This document shows, one piece after another, positions 32,601 to 41,719 of a DNA stretch of 64,000 nucleotides. The position numbers and the translations under genes were made by a program. Each line of letters starts with the position of its first letter. Position 1 is the first letter of the stretch. A model generated the notes under the pieces. It did no database searches. It saw nothing but the letters and a program-made list of their open reading frames with translations, and was not told where the DNA came from. This DNA comes from Micromonospora sediminicola (GTDB lineage Bacteria; Actinomycetota; Actinomycetes; Mycobacteriales; Micromonosporaceae). The stretch lies in the NCBI RefSeq assembly GCF_900089585.1, contig NZ_FLRH01000004.1, positions 365,001-429,000 on the forward strand, in the 5' to 3' direction.

Positions 32601-33365
32601 TCAGCCGACCCGGGCCGGCCGCCAGCGGGCGCCGCGGACGACGGTGGGCACCGGGACTCGGCTGGCCGACGCGACGCGGGGGGCGGGCGACGGCCGCACC
32701 GCGGCGGCCGCCGCGTAGGTCTCGGCGGCCAGCGTCCGCGCCGCGTCGGCGGCGAGCTCCGCGTCCCGCCAGGCCTGTCGCTCCCGCTCGGCGGCCGCCT
32801 CCCAGGCCGCCCGTCGGCCGTCACGGATCGTCCGGGCCAGCACGATCTCCTGCTCAGCCGGATGGCGACGCGGGTCCCACCCGTTGCGGTGGGCCAGCAC
32901 GTCCGCGAGCTGCCGGGCGGTCAGGTCGCCCCGCCAGTGCGCCGCCATGGCGGCGTGGTGCAGCCAGCGCTCCCGCGCCGCGTACTCGGACGGGGTGTGT
33001 GGCGTGCGCGGCGCGGGCAGCGCGGCGGCGCCGGCCAGGCGGCGGGCGGCCGCCTCCGCCTCGTCGAAGGCCACCCAGGCCCGCTCCGCCTCGTCCTGGA
33101 CGGCCAGCCACCGCTCGCGTCGCCGGCGGGCGGTCTGGGCGGCTCCGGCGGCGGCCACCGCCACCTCGTCGGCGTAGCGGGCGAGGTCCGCCCGGTGCAG
33201 CGCCTCCGCGTCGACCGGATCGGGTTCGAGGTCCGCCGCGCCGTCGCGGTCGGGGCGGGCGACGAGCACGGCGAGCAGGCCGAAGGCGGACACGAGCAGG
33301 GCCGACCAGATCGCGGCGGCCTCGGGGACGGCGGTGAGGAAGTGGTAGAGAACGGTCTGCGACAT
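32601..33365 (-). CDS. Hypothetical membrane-anchored helical protein
   Basis: 254 residues from the ATG at 33365 (GAGG eight bases ahead). One membrane segment near the N-terminus (IWSALLVSAFGLLAVLVA, about 19-36), then a long Ala/Arg/Glu-rich helical region with likely coiled-coil character (RRRRERWLAVQDEAERAW; RERQAWRDAELAADAART) and a basic tail. No family recognised. Its position near wall enzymes and membrane anchoring suggest an envelope role, but this is only context. Confidence 0.6.
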   Translation of the reverse strand: MSQTVLYHFLTAVPEAAAIWSALLVSAFGLLAVLVARPDRDGAADLEPDPVDAEALHRADLARYADEVAVAAAGAAQTARRRRERWLAVQDEAERAWVAFDEAEAAARRLAGAAALPAPRTPHTPSEYAARERWLHHAAMAAHWRGDLTARQLADVLAHRNGWDPRRHPAEQEIVLARTIRDGRRAAWEAAAERERQAWRDAELAADAARTLAAETYAAAAAVRPSPAPRVASASRVPVPTVVRGARWRPARVG

Positions 33366-33514
33366 GGTCGGCACCTCACGGAGAAGACGTGGCGGGAAGG
33401 TCGCACGCCGGTCGGGGCGGGGCGCGGCCGCGGAACGGGCGCCGCCGGGCCGCCGAGGCGGGTGCGGGGTGAGGTTCGGTGGGTGCGGGGACGGGCCGGG
33501 GACCGCCCGTGCGG

Positions 33515-33874
33515 TCAGCGGGCGGGCGGGGCCCGGGGGCCGACCGGCGCCGGGTGCCGACCGGCCGGGACCGGCTCCCGGTGGCCGGGCCGCGCGACCG
33601 CGTCCCGGGGCGCGGGCTCCGGGACGCCGGTGGAGGGGGCCGGCCGCTCGGCGACGTCGACACGGCCCGGCCGCGCGGCGACCGGCGTGTCAGTCGGGGT
33701 ACGCGACGTCAGGCCGACGGCCGGGCCGGCCGGCGTCGGGACGGCCGTGGCGACCCCGGCGGGCAGTGTCGTAGCGCCGAGCGAGCAGGCGACGACCACG
33801 GCCAGGCTGGCCAACATGCGTGCCGCCCAGCGCGCCACCCACCACACGGGACAGGTGAGCGCGATCGGAAGCAC
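33515..33874 (-). CDS. Small hypothetical secreted or membrane protein
   Basis: 119 residues. A hydrophobic N-terminus (ARMLASLAVVVACSLGATTL) is followed by a Pro/Ala/Arg-rich, probably disordered tail with no recognised domain. Support for a real gene comes from a TAATTT -10 box (33881-33886) exactly six bases ahead of the GTG, matching the leaderless pattern seen elsewhere, and from codon bias. The tail may be coding only in part. The function is unknown. Confidence 0.5.
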   Translation of the reverse strand: MLPIALTCPVWWVARWAARMLASLAVVVACSLGATTLPAGVATAVPTPAGPAVGLTSRTPTDTPVAARPGRVDVAERPAPSTGVPEPAPRDAVARPGHREPVPAGRHPAPVGPRAPPAR

Positions 33875-33880
33875 GGGTAC

Positions 33881-33886
33881 AAATTA
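33881..33886 (-). promoter_or_regulatory. -10 box TAATTT before a leaderless GTG
   Basis: On the minus strand TAATTT is followed by six bases and the GTG at 33874. It is a notably AT-rich hexamer in a GC-rich region. Confidence 0.5.
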
Positions 33887-33954
33887 CCGCCGATCCCACC
33901 GCCGCGCACTCTCGGTCGGCGTGTCGTGACACCACCGACCAGGGTGGACGCGCC

Positions 33955-35139
33955 TCAGTCGGGGCCACGCCGCCCGGCGTACTCGATCGGGGTGGGGGCG
34001 CCGGCGTCGGCGGGTGACCTCGGCGCCGGCACGGACCGCGCCGGCGCGGCGGCGGCCGGCGTGGGGCGGGGCCGGCGCGGGCCGAGACGCCGCATCATCG
34101 GCACCTCCACCCAGCGGTGCAGGGCGGCGGCGAGCGCCAGGTTGAGCAGCAGGAAGCCGAGCACCGCGAGCGGGCCCCGCCACCCGGGCAGCCCGGTGCC
34201 CCAGTCGCCGGTGAGCCGCAGCACGGTCACCATGACCAGCACGTGGACCAGGTAGAAGGCGAAGGAGACCTCGCCCAGCCAGACCATCGTGCGGGACCGC
34301 CAGGGGGTCCACCGGCCCCGCACGTCGGCCTGCGCCGCCGCGGTGATCACCAGCAGGTACGCCACCGCGAGCAGCGCCGCCCAGAACTCGGCCCGGACCC
34401 AGAACGCGGCGACCACCCAGGTGCCGACGAAGAGCAGGCTGGCCACGGTCAGGTCGGGGCCGCGCCAGCGGTTGCGGCGCATCAGCTCGGCGGCGGCCGC
34501 GCCCATCCAGAACTCGAAGGACCGGGTGACCGGGAAGATCTGGGTGAACCACCACCGCTGCTCCTCGGGCACCAACTGCTGCCCGGGCCACAGGGCGAGG
34601 ATGAGCAGCGGCGCGGCGACCAGCACGACCCGCAGCGCCCGGGTACGGGCCCGACGCAGCCACGGCACCGCGAGCGGCAGGCACAGGTAGAAGGCCAGCT
34701 CGCAGGAGAGCGACCAGCTCACGTTGTTGACGCTGTAGAAGTAGCCGCCGAACGGGATCCACGCCTGGACCAGGAGGAGGTTGCCGAGGGCGGCCAGCCG
34801 CGGCACCGGGTCGGCGAACCAGGCCGCCACGGCCAGCGCCGCCAGGAAGGTGACCACGTGGTTCGGGTAGATCTTGGCGACCCGGCGCCACAGGAACGTC
34901 CGCCCCGGCTCGCCGTCGCGGTACGACCAGACCAGCACGAATCCACTGAGGATGAAGAAGAACTCGACCCCGGACAGGCCCAGGCTGAACGCCTTGTCGA
35001 CCACCGCCTTGAGATCCGGCTCGGCGACGATCCGCATGGTGCCCGCGTGGAAGCCGAAGACCAGCAGAGCGGCGACCCAGCGCAACCCGGTCAGCGACGG
35101 CAGGCGCGGAGCGCGGGTGGTGGTCGGCGCACTGGTCAT
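33955..35139 (-). CDS. Acyltransferase 3 family membrane protein
   Basis: 394 residues from the ATG at 35139, with about ten membrane helices. It opens LPSLTGLRWVAALLVFGFHAG, the R-H-containing start of acyltransferase-3 proteins, and has LSGVEFFFILSGFVLVWSYRDG and YSVNNVSWSLSCELAFYL, all family landmarks. These proteins O-acylate glycans or lipids on the outer face. The basic Pro/Ala-rich tail (from 350) is probably cytoplasmic. The much longer open frame upstream is antisense to the pyruvyltransferase gene and is not coding. The divergent neighbour is a pyruvyltransferase, so both may decorate the same polymer. Confidence 0.88.
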   Translation of the reverse strand: MTSAPTTTRAPRLPSLTGLRWVAALLVFGFHAGTMRIVAEPDLKAVVDKAFSLGLSGVEFFFILSGFVLVWSYRDGEPGRTFLWRRVAKIYPNHVVTFLAALAVAAWFADPVPRLAALGNLLLVQAWIPFGGYFYSVNNVSWSLSCELAFYLCLPLAVPWLRRARTRALRVVLVAAPLLILALWPGQQLVPEEQRWWFTQIFPVTRSFEFWMGAAAAELMRRNRWRGPDLTVASLLFVGTWVVAAFWVRAEFWAALLAVAYLLVITAAAQADVRGRWTPWRSRTMVWLGEVSFAFYLVHVLVMVTVLRLTGDWGTGLPGWRGPLAVLGFLLLNLALAAALHRWVEVPMMRRLGPRRPRPTPAAAAPARSVPAPRSPADAGAPTPIEYAGRRGPD

Positions 35140-35286
35140 TCCGGGCACCCTACCCGCCGGGAGGAGCGGGGTGCCGAGGCCCGGCCGGGCCCCGGCGGGC
35201 GGCGGATAGGATTTCCGTTCCTGCCCGAGCGGACGCCCACCCGGCCCGCCGGACACGCCGTGCCAGTACGGAAGGTGACCAACCGG

Positions 35287-36612
35287 ATGCACCAGCGGAT
35301 CCTGCTCCGCGCCCGCAAGGGCCCGTTCGACGTCCTCACGCCGGAGGAGACGTTCGCCGGCAACTGGATCGGCGACAACACGGGCAACCTGGTCTTCAGC
35401 CACGCCGCGCACAAGCTGCTGGCCACCTCCACGGCGGAGATCACCGCGACCCGCAGCCCGGCCGACCCGCGCCTCGCCGACGAGATCAACGAACGGTACG
35501 ACGTGTTCGTGGTCCCGCTGGCCAACGCCTTCCGCCGCAGCTTCGTGCACCGCCTCACCCCGATGACCCGGCTGATCGAGCGCCTGAAGATCCCGGTGGT
35601 GGTCCTCGGGGTCGGCGTGCAGACGAACGTCGACGGCGACCGGGAGTACCTGCGGCAGATCGACGAGCCGGTCAGCGCGTTCTGCCGGGCCGTGCTCGAC
35701 CGGTCGCACAGCATCGGCGTACGCGGCGAGGTGACCGAGAGCTACCTGCGGACGCTCGGCTTCTCCGCGGTGGAGCAGATCGGCTGCCCGTCGATGTTCC
35801 TGCACGGCGACGCGTTCCGGCTGGACAAGCCCCGGGCCGAGCTGAGCACCGACGACCGGGTCGCGCTGACCATCTCCCCGTACGTCGCCTCGATGGCCGC
35901 CGTCGTCCGCCACCACCGGGAGCGCTACCCGAACCTCTGCTACGTGCCGCAGGACCTGCGCACCCTGGGCACCCTGCTCTACGGCGACGCGCCCGAACAC
36001 CGGGGCAAGAGCGGCGAGATGCCGCTGCACACCTCGCACCCCCTCTTCGTCGAGGACAAGGTGCGGATGTTCGTCGACCCGTGGACCTGGATGGCGCACC
36101 TGGCCGACTACGACTTCGCCTTCGGCACCCGGATCCACGGCACCATCACCGCGCTGATCTCCGGCACCCCCGGCTACCTCTTCGCGCACGACTCGCGCAC
36201 GCTGGAACTGGCCCGCTACTTCGACATCCCGCACCGGATCATGCGGGACGTGCCCGCCGACGTCGACGCCGCCGACCTCTACGCGGAGGCCGACTACACC
36301 GCGCTCAACTCCGGCCACAAGGCCCGCTTCGCGACGATCACCGCGTTCCTGGCCAAGCACGACCTCGGCACGTCGTTCGCCGACGGCGACAGCGCCGCCC
36401 GGTTCGACCAGCGGGTCCGCGAGACGGTGTTCCCGCCGGCGGTCCGCCCGGTCGGCGCCGCCCCGCGCGAGGAGCTGCTGAGCCGCATCGAGCGGCTGCG
36501 CGACGACAACCGCGCGCTCGCCGACACCGTCGACGCGCTGCGCGCCCAGGGGCTGCGCGAGCGGATCAAGCAGGCCGTACCGGGCCCGGTCCGCCGGATG
36601 CTGGGCCGCTGA
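35287..36612 (+). CDS. Polysaccharide pyruvyl transferase family protein
   Basis: 441 residues. The N-terminus has GNWIGDNTGNLVFSHAAHKLL; the middle shows VVVLGVGVQTNV and SIGVRGEVTESYLRTLG; the C-terminal half has FAFGTRIHGTITALISGTPGYLF, the RIHG motif typical of pyruvyl transferases that add a ketal pyruvate from PEP to a glycan. A C-terminal coiled coil (SRIERLRDDNRALADTVDAL) and a basic end follow. The ATG at 35287 is used; a GTG four codons upstream lacks room for a ribosome site. It may make a wall polymer acidic. Confidence 0.87.
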   Translation: MHQRILLRARKGPFDVLTPEETFAGNWIGDNTGNLVFSHAAHKLLATSTAEITATRSPADPRLADEINERYDVFVVPLANAFRRSFVHRLTPMTRLIERLKIPVVVLGVGVQTNVDGDREYLRQIDEPVSAFCRAVLDRSHSIGVRGEVTESYLRTLGFSAVEQIGCPSMFLHGDAFRLDKPRAELSTDDRVALTISPYVASMAAVVRHHRERYPNLCYVPQDLRTLGTLLYGDAPEHRGKSGEMPLHTSHPLFVEDKVRMFVDPWTWMAHLADYDFAFGTRIHGTITALISGTPGYLFAHDSRTLELARYFDIPHRIMRDVPADVDAADLYAEADYTALNSGHKARFATITAFLAKHDLGTSFADGDSAARFDQRVRETVFPPAVRPVGAAPREELLSRIERLRDDNRALADTVDALRAQGLRERIKQAVPGPVRRMLGR

Positions 36613-36639
36613 CCGTCGTACGCCTGTTCGATTCCGGGG

Positions 36640-36652
36640 TACGATCGGCGGC
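36640..36652 (+). promoter_or_regulatory. -10 box TACGAT with seven-base gap to a leaderless GTG
   Basis: TACGAT (36640-36645) and seven bases precede the GTG at 36653; no ribosome site is present. Confidence 0.5.
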
Positions 36653-37297
36653 GTGTCCGACGTCGCGTACCAGCCCTCGATGCTCGACCTGGCCGAGCAG
36701 GGCCCGACCCTGGGCCCGCTCGCCGGGCCGACCGGGCCGCGCCGCCACGAGCTGAGCCGAGGCGCCTGGGTCGACCACCTGCCCGGCTGGGTGCGCGGCT
36801 CCGACGCGGTGCTCGACACGCTGCGGCGCGATGTCCCGTGGCGGGCCGAGCGCCGCACCATGTACGACACCGAGGTCGACGTGCCACGCCTGCTCTGCTG
36901 GTATGCCGCCGGCCGCCCGCTGCCGCACCCGGTGCTCACCGCCGCGCGCGACGCCCTGACCCGGCACTACGCGCCTGAACTGGGCGAGCCGTTCGTCACC
37001 GCCGGCATGTGCCTCTACCGCGACGGCCGGGACAGCGTCGCCTGGCACGGCGACACCCAGGGCCGCTCCGCGCACACCGACACGATGGTGGCGATCGTCT
37101 CGTTCGGCTCCCCCCGTCAGTTGCTGCTGCGTCCGCGCGGCGGCGGTGGCACCAGCCTGCGCTTCCCCCTCGGTCACGGCGACCTGGTGGTGATGGGCGG
37201 CTCCTGCCAGCGCACCTGGGAGCACGCCGTGCCGAAGACCGCCCGCCCGGTCGGCCCCCGGGTCAGCGTCCAGTTCCGACCCGCCGGGGTGGCCTGA
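36653..37297 (+). CDS. AlkB-like 2-oxoglutarate/Fe(II) dioxygenase
   Basis: 214 residues. The iron ligands are His132 and Asp134 in AWHGDTQG and His191 in TWEHAVPK, and an Arg in RVSVQFR near 203-209 is placed to bind 2-oxoglutarate. The N-terminal half has WRAERRTMYDTEVDVPRL, the nucleotide-recognition lid region of AlkB proteins. The likely role is oxidative repair of alkylated bases. Slightly odd, a Cys sits in the GGSCQRTWEH loop. Leaderless GTG start. Confidence 0.87.
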   Translation: MSDVAYQPSMLDLAEQGPTLGPLAGPTGPRRHELSRGAWVDHLPGWVRGSDAVLDTLRRDVPWRAERRTMYDTEVDVPRLLCWYAAGRPLPHPVLTAARDALTRHYAPELGEPFVTAGMCLYRDGRDSVAWHGDTQGRSAHTDTMVAIVSFGSPRQLLLRPRGGGGTSLRFPLGHGDLVVMGGSCQRTWEHAVPKTARPVGPRVSVQFRPAGVA

Positions 37298-37393
37298 CCA
37301 CCGGCCCGGGACCTCCCGTGGGCCGACTCCGTGCTAGAAACAACTCCCAGGGTCGATCACGCCCCCGTCACCCGACGACGGAAAGGGCGACCG

Positions 37394-38731
37394 ATGACCC
37401 AGTCCCCCACCACCCGCCGGTCCCCGTGGGCCCTGCACGGCGACGGCCGCTCGGTACGCCCCGGCGACGTGGTCCGCCCCGACGAACGGCTCTCCTGGCC
37501 GCGCACCGTCGGCGTGGGCGTGCAGCACGTGGTCGCCATGTTCGGCGCCACCTTCACGGTTCCGCTGATCACCGGCTTCCCGCCCGCCACCACGCTCTTC
37601 TTCTCCGGCATCGGCACGCTGCTGTTCCTGCTGATCACCGGCAACCGGCTGCCGTCGTACCTCGGGTCGTCGTTCGCGTTCATCGCGCCGGTCCTGGCGG
37701 CCAAGACCGGCGGCGGGATCGGCGCCGCGCTCGGCGGCATCGTCGTCGCCGGCGTCGCGCTCGCCCTGGTCGGCGTGGTGGTCCACCTGGCCGGGGCCCG
37801 CTGGATCGACGCGCTGATGCCCCCGGTGGTCACCGGCGCGATCGTCGCGCTGATCGGCCTGAACCTCGCGCCGGTCGCCTGGGACGGCGGCGGCGCCGGC
37901 ACCGGCGTCAAGGCGCAACCGCTGATCGCCCTGGTCACCCTGGCCGCGATCCTGGTCACCACCGTCGTCTTCCGCGGTTTCCTGGCCCGGCTGTCGATCC
38001 TGCTCGGCGTGGTGGTCGGCTGGGTGCTCGCCGCGCTGACCGGTCAGCTCGACCAGCAGGCGGTCAACGGACTGAAGCAGGCCGCCTGGGTGGGGCTGCC
38101 GGAGTTCCACACGCCGAGCTTCAGCCTCCGGGCCGTGGTCCTGGTCATCCCGGTGATCCTGGTGCTGATCGCGGAGAACGCGGGGCACGTCAAGGCGGTC
38201 GCCGCGATGACCGGCCGCAACCTCGACCGGGACATGGGCCGCGCTTTCCTCGGCGACGGCGTCGCCACCGTGCTCGCCGGCTCCGGCGGCGGCTCCGGCA
38301 CCACCACGTACGCGGAGAACATCGGCGTGATGGCCGCCACCCGGGTCTACTCGACGGCCGCCTACTGGGTGGCCGGCGGCACCGCGATCCTGCTCGGGCT
38401 CTGCCCGAAGTTCGGCGCGCTGATCCTCACCGTGCCGGCCGGCGTGCTCGGCGGGGCCACCACCGCGTTGTACGGCCTGATCGCCATCCTGGGGGCCCGG
38501 ATCTGGATCGAGGGGCGGGTCGACTTCCACGACCCGGTCAACCTGCTGACCGCCGCGGTCGCGGTGATCGTCGGCGCCGCCAACTACACGCTCACCGCCG
38601 GGGACCTGTCCTTCAACGGCATCGCCCTGGGCACCGCCGCCGCGCTGGTGATCTATCACGGCATGCGCCTGATCGCCCGCCTGCGCGGCACCACCCCGGA
38701 GTCCCGCCGAGGCCCCGAACCCGAACTCTGA
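37394..38731 (+). CDS. NCS2 family uracil/xanthine permease
   Basis: 445 residues, about 14 membrane segments. Landmarks are VQHVVAMFGATFTVP near the start, IAENAGHVKAVAAMTGRN with the NCS2 Glu, and GDGVATVLAGSGGGSGTTTYAENIGVMAATRVYS, the substrate-site motif of the UraA group. It imports uracil or a related nucleobase by proton symport. GAAAGGG lies ahead of the ATG. It appears monocistronic, and its tail is followed at once by a 19-bp tandem repeat. Confidence 0.92.
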   Translation: MTQSPTTRRSPWALHGDGRSVRPGDVVRPDERLSWPRTVGVGVQHVVAMFGATFTVPLITGFPPATTLFFSGIGTLLFLLITGNRLPSYLGSSFAFIAPVLAAKTGGGIGAALGGIVVAGVALALVGVVVHLAGARWIDALMPPVVTGAIVALIGLNLAPVAWDGGGAGTGVKAQPLIALVTLAAILVTTVVFRGFLARLSILLGVVVGWVLAALTGQLDQQAVNGLKQAAWVGLPEFHTPSFSLRAVVLVIPVILVLIAENAGHVKAVAAMTGRNLDRDMGRAFLGDGVATVLAGSGGGSGTTTYAENIGVMAATRVYSTAAYWVAGGTAILLGLCPKFGALILTVPAGVLGGATTALYGLIAILGARIWIEGRVDFHDPVNLLTAAVAVIVGAANYTLTAGDLSFNGIALGTAAALVIYHGMRLIARLRGTTPESRRGPEPEL

Positions 38732-38744
38732 CCGGAAGCCGGCC

Positions 38745-38875
38745 GGGTCGGCCGGGCCGAGGCGGGTCGACCGGGCCGAGGCGGGTCGGCCGGGCCGAGG
38801 CGGGTCGACCGGGCCGAGGCGGGTCGGCCGGGCCGAGGCGGGTCGGCCGGGCCGAGGCGGGTCGGCCGGGCCGGA
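38745..38875. repeat. 19-bp tandem repeat, seven units
   Basis: Units GGGTCGGCCGGGCCGAGGC start at 38745, 38764, 38783, 38802, 38821, 38840 and 38859 (last one partial). They are identical except for one position that is G or A (GGCC/GACC). Six full copies begin 14 bases after the permease stop. It lies in a gene-free stretch (38732-39197). Confidence 0.9.
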
Positions 38876-38987
38876 CCGGGCCGGCTCCGCAGGGCCGGGG
38901 CCGCGGCGGCGCGCCTGCGCGAGGAACAGGTGCTCCGGGACCGGGACACCCACGGCTTCTCCCGCGGGACGGTTGACCATCGTCGGC

Positions 38988-39029
38988 CGATATACCGCTG
39001 AGTCATATTTATGACCCAGCGGTATATCG
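38988..39029. promoter_or_regulatory. Orphan 20-bp palindrome resembling a repressor operator
   Basis: Arms 38988-39007 and 39010-39029 (CGATATACCGCTGAGTCATA and its inverse) have one mismatch and a two-base centre. The site is AT-rich against its surroundings and looks like a dimeric-repressor operator, for example of PadR type. Yet it lies between the 3' ends of the permease and topoisomerase genes, with no convincing gene starting beside it. As an RNA it would also form a hairpin. Confidence 0.6.
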
Positions 39030-39197
39030 CTCTCTGGTGGTGTGCTCGCCCGCGCGGCTACCGACGGTGAGCATTCCGCCCGACGGCTGCCGCCCGTGCC
39101 CGATGCGGGCACCGGTCGCGGGTCGGTTCGGCCGGTCGAGGATGGCGCTGAACCGCTGCTCGGCGAGGCCGAGCCCCGCCGGGCGGGCGGGTGTGGG

Positions 39198-41687
39198 TCA
39201 GTCGCGGTCGATGTGGTGGCCGACCACGGTGGGGCCGAGCATCACGGCGAAACCGGAGCCGTCGCGGCGCGGGTCGGCCGGCGGCAGCTCCACCGGGTCG
39301 CCGTTGGCCGTGGCGCCCACCGGGCGGGGGCCGATCCAGGCCACCGACAGGTCCGTCTCACCCTTGAGGAACCGCTGGGCCCGTACGCCGCCGGTCGCCC
39401 GGCCCTTCGCCGGATAGGCCTTGAACGGCGTCACCTTCACCGTGGCGCCGGTCGAGGTGACCACCATCGGCTCGCCGTGCGTCGCGTCGTCGGTGCGGAC
39501 CGCGCCGAAGAAGACCACCCGAGCGTCGGCCGGCAGGCTGATGCCGGCCATCCCGCCCCCCTTGAGACCCTGCGGCCGGACCAGGGACGCCGGGAAACGC
39601 AGCAGCGCCGCCTCCGAGGAGACGAACGCCAGCGTCTCGGCGGCGTCGGTCAGCCAGGTCGCCCCGACCACCTCGTCGCCGTCACGCAGCGAGATCACCT
39701 CGAACTCGTCCGAGCGGACCGGCCAGTCCGGCGCGCAGACCTTCACCACGCCCTGCCGGGTGCCGAGCGCCAGGCCGGGTGACCCCGGCGCGGACGGACC
39801 CAGCGGGGCCAGCCCGACGACCGTCTCCCCCGGCTCCAACGGCACCAGCTCGGCGGCCGACATGCCGCCGCGCAGCGAGACGGTGCCGGACTGCTCCGGC
39901 AGCACCGGCAACGGCAGGACGTCGATCTTGAACGCCCGGCCGGCGCTGGTCACCACCAGCACCCGGCCGCGGGCCGTGGAGTGGACGACGGCGCGTACCG
40001 CGTCGTGCTTGACCCGGCCGCTGCGCCGGCGCGCCTCGGCGGCCTCCTCCGACTCGGCCGCGGTGCGGGCCACCAGGCCGGTGGCGGAGAGGATCACCTG
40101 GCACGGGTCGTCGGCGACCTCCAGCGGGCCGGCCGGCACCGATGCCGCGAGGACCTCCTTGAGATCGCCGTCGACGAGCGTGGTGCGCCGCTCGGCGCCG
40201 AACTGCTTGACCACCGCGGCCAGCTCGTCCGAGACCAGCTTCCGCAGCACCTTCGGGTCGTCGAGGATCTTCGACAGCTCGGCGATCTCGCCGCGCAGCT
40301 TCTCCTGCTCCGCCTCCAGCTCCAGCCGGTCGTACCTGGTGAGCCGACGCAGCGGGGTGTCCAGGATGTAGCCGGCCTGAATCTCGGAGAGCTTGAACTT
40401 CTGCATCAGGCCGTCCTTGGCCGCCTGGGCGTCCTCGCTCGCCCGGATCAGCTTGACCACCCGGTCGATGTCGAGCAGCGCGACCAGCAGGCCGTCGACC
40501 AGGTGCAGCCGCTCCTCCCGCTTGCGCTTGCGGTAGGAGCTGCGGCGGGTCACCACCTCGTAGCGGTGCGACAGGAACACCTCGAGCAGCTCCTTGAGCC
40601 CGAGCGTGCGCGGCTGGCCGTCCACCAGCACCAGGTTGTTCACGCCGAACGACTGCTCCAGCGGGGTGAGCCGGTAGAGGTCGGCCAGCAGCGCCTGCGG
40701 GTTGACGCCGACCTTGCACTCGACGACGAGGCGGGTGCCGTTCTCTCGGTCGGTCAGGTCCTTGACGTCGGCGATGCCGGTCAGCCGCTTGGTCTTGTTG
40801 ACCTCGTTGGTGATGGCCGCGATGACCTTCTCGGCGCCCACGCCGTAGGGCAGCTCGGTGACGGTGATGGCCTGCCGGCCGCGGCTGCCCTCCAGCGGGC
40901 CGATCTGCACCCGGCCGCGCATCCGCACCACACCGCGCCCGGTCTCGTACGCCCGGCGCACCTCGTCCAGGCCGAGCAGCAGCCCGCCGGTGGGCAGGTC
41001 GGGCCCGGGCACGAACTCCATGAGCTTGTCCAGCGTGGCGTCCGGGTGGTTGATCAGCCAGCGGGCGGCCTGCACCACCTCGCCCAGGTTGTGCGGGATC
41101 ATGTTGGTCGCCATGCCGACCGCGATCCCGGACGCGCCGTTGACCAGCAGGTTCGGGAAGGCCGCCGGCAGCACGGTGGGCTGGGTCAGCGAACCGTCGT
41201 AGTTGGGCTCGACGTCGACGGTGTCCTCACCCAGCTCGCCGGTGAGCAGCATCGCCTCCCGCGACATCCGGGCCTCGGTGTAGCGCGCCGCCGCCGGTCC
41301 GTCGTCCGGGGACCCGAAGTTGCCGTGCCCGTCGATGAGCGGGACGTTGAGCGAGAAGTCCTGCGCCAGCCGCACCATCGCGTCGTAGATCGCGGTGTCG
41401 CCGTGCGGGTGGTACTTGCCCATGACGTCACCGACGATCCGGGCGCTCTTGACGTGGCCCCGGTCCGGGCGGTGGCCCTGCTCGTACATCGACCAGAGGA
41501 TGCGCCGGTGCACCGGCTTGAGCCCGTCCCGGGCGTCCGGCAGAGCCCGGGAGTGGATGACCGAGAACGCGTACTCCAGGTAGGAGTCCGAGACCTCGGT
41601 GACCAACGGGTTGTCGAAGACCCGGGCGCCGGCCTGGTCGAAGGCGGAGAGGTCCGCCTTGGCGCGGTCGTCCTTGCGGCGTGCCAT
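39198..41687 (-). CDS. parC: Type II topoisomerase subunit A (topoisomerase IV/ParC type)
   Basis: 829 residues. The breakage-reunion domain has LPDARDGLKPVHRRIL, GKYHPHGDTAIYDAMVRLAQ and the catalytic Tyr136 in AARYTEARMS. IPHNLGEV and YVLDTPLRRLTRYDRLELE-type motifs follow, then a six-bladed C-terminal domain. I do not see the GyrA-box QRRGGKG; the best equivalent is AEARRRSGRVKHD at about 580-590, so it is likely a decatenating topoisomerase rather than gyrase. Its partner subunit lies 32 bases upstream. Actinomycetes usually carry gyrAB near oriC, so this would be a second type II enzyme. The ATG is preceded by AAGGAAG. Confidence 0.9.
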   Translation of the reverse strand: MARRKDDRAKADLSAFDQAGARVFDNPLVTEVSDSYLEYAFSVIHSRALPDARDGLKPVHRRILWSMYEQGHRPDRGHVKSARIVGDVMGKYHPHGDTAIYDAMVRLAQDFSLNVPLIDGHGNFGSPDDGPAAARYTEARMSREAMLLTGELGEDTVDVEPNYDGSLTQPTVLPAAFPNLLVNGASGIAVGMATNMIPHNLGEVVQAARWLINHPDATLDKLMEFVPGPDLPTGGLLLGLDEVRRAYETGRGVVRMRGRVQIGPLEGSRGRQAITVTELPYGVGAEKVIAAITNEVNKTKRLTGIADVKDLTDRENGTRLVVECKVGVNPQALLADLYRLTPLEQSFGVNNLVLVDGQPRTLGLKELLEVFLSHRYEVVTRRSSYRKRKREERLHLVDGLLVALLDIDRVVKLIRASEDAQAAKDGLMQKFKLSEIQAGYILDTPLRRLTRYDRLELEAEQEKLRGEIAELSKILDDPKVLRKLVSDELAAVVKQFGAERRTTLVDGDLKEVLAASVPAGPLEVADDPCQVILSATGLVARTAAESEEAAEARRRSGRVKHDAVRAVVHSTARGRVLVVTSAGRAFKIDVLPLPVLPEQSGTVSLRGGMSAAELVPLEPGETVVGLAPLGPSAPGSPGLALGTRQGVVKVCAPDWPVRSDEFEVISLRDGDEVVGATWLTDAAETLAFVSSEAALLRFPASLVRPQGLKGGGMAGISLPADARVVFFGAVRTDDATHGEPMVVTSTGATVKVTPFKAYPAKGRATGGVRAQRFLKGETDLSVAWIGPRPVGATANGDPVELPPADPRRDGSGFAVMLGPTVVGHHIDRD

Positions 41688-41719
41688 GGTGCAGCTTCCT
41701 TCCGAAACGAACCCGAGGG

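Noticed and set aside
35140..36939. N-terminal extension of the acyltransferase frame up to 36939
   Set aside because: The added 600 codons are antisense to the pyruvyltransferase gene; the acyltransferase-3 fold begins exactly at the ATG at 35139.
38656..39112. Small minus-strand gene starting beside the orphan palindrome
   Set aside because: The frame runs into the 19-bp repeat and then antisense to the permease; there is no ribosome site and no end that fits a small protein.
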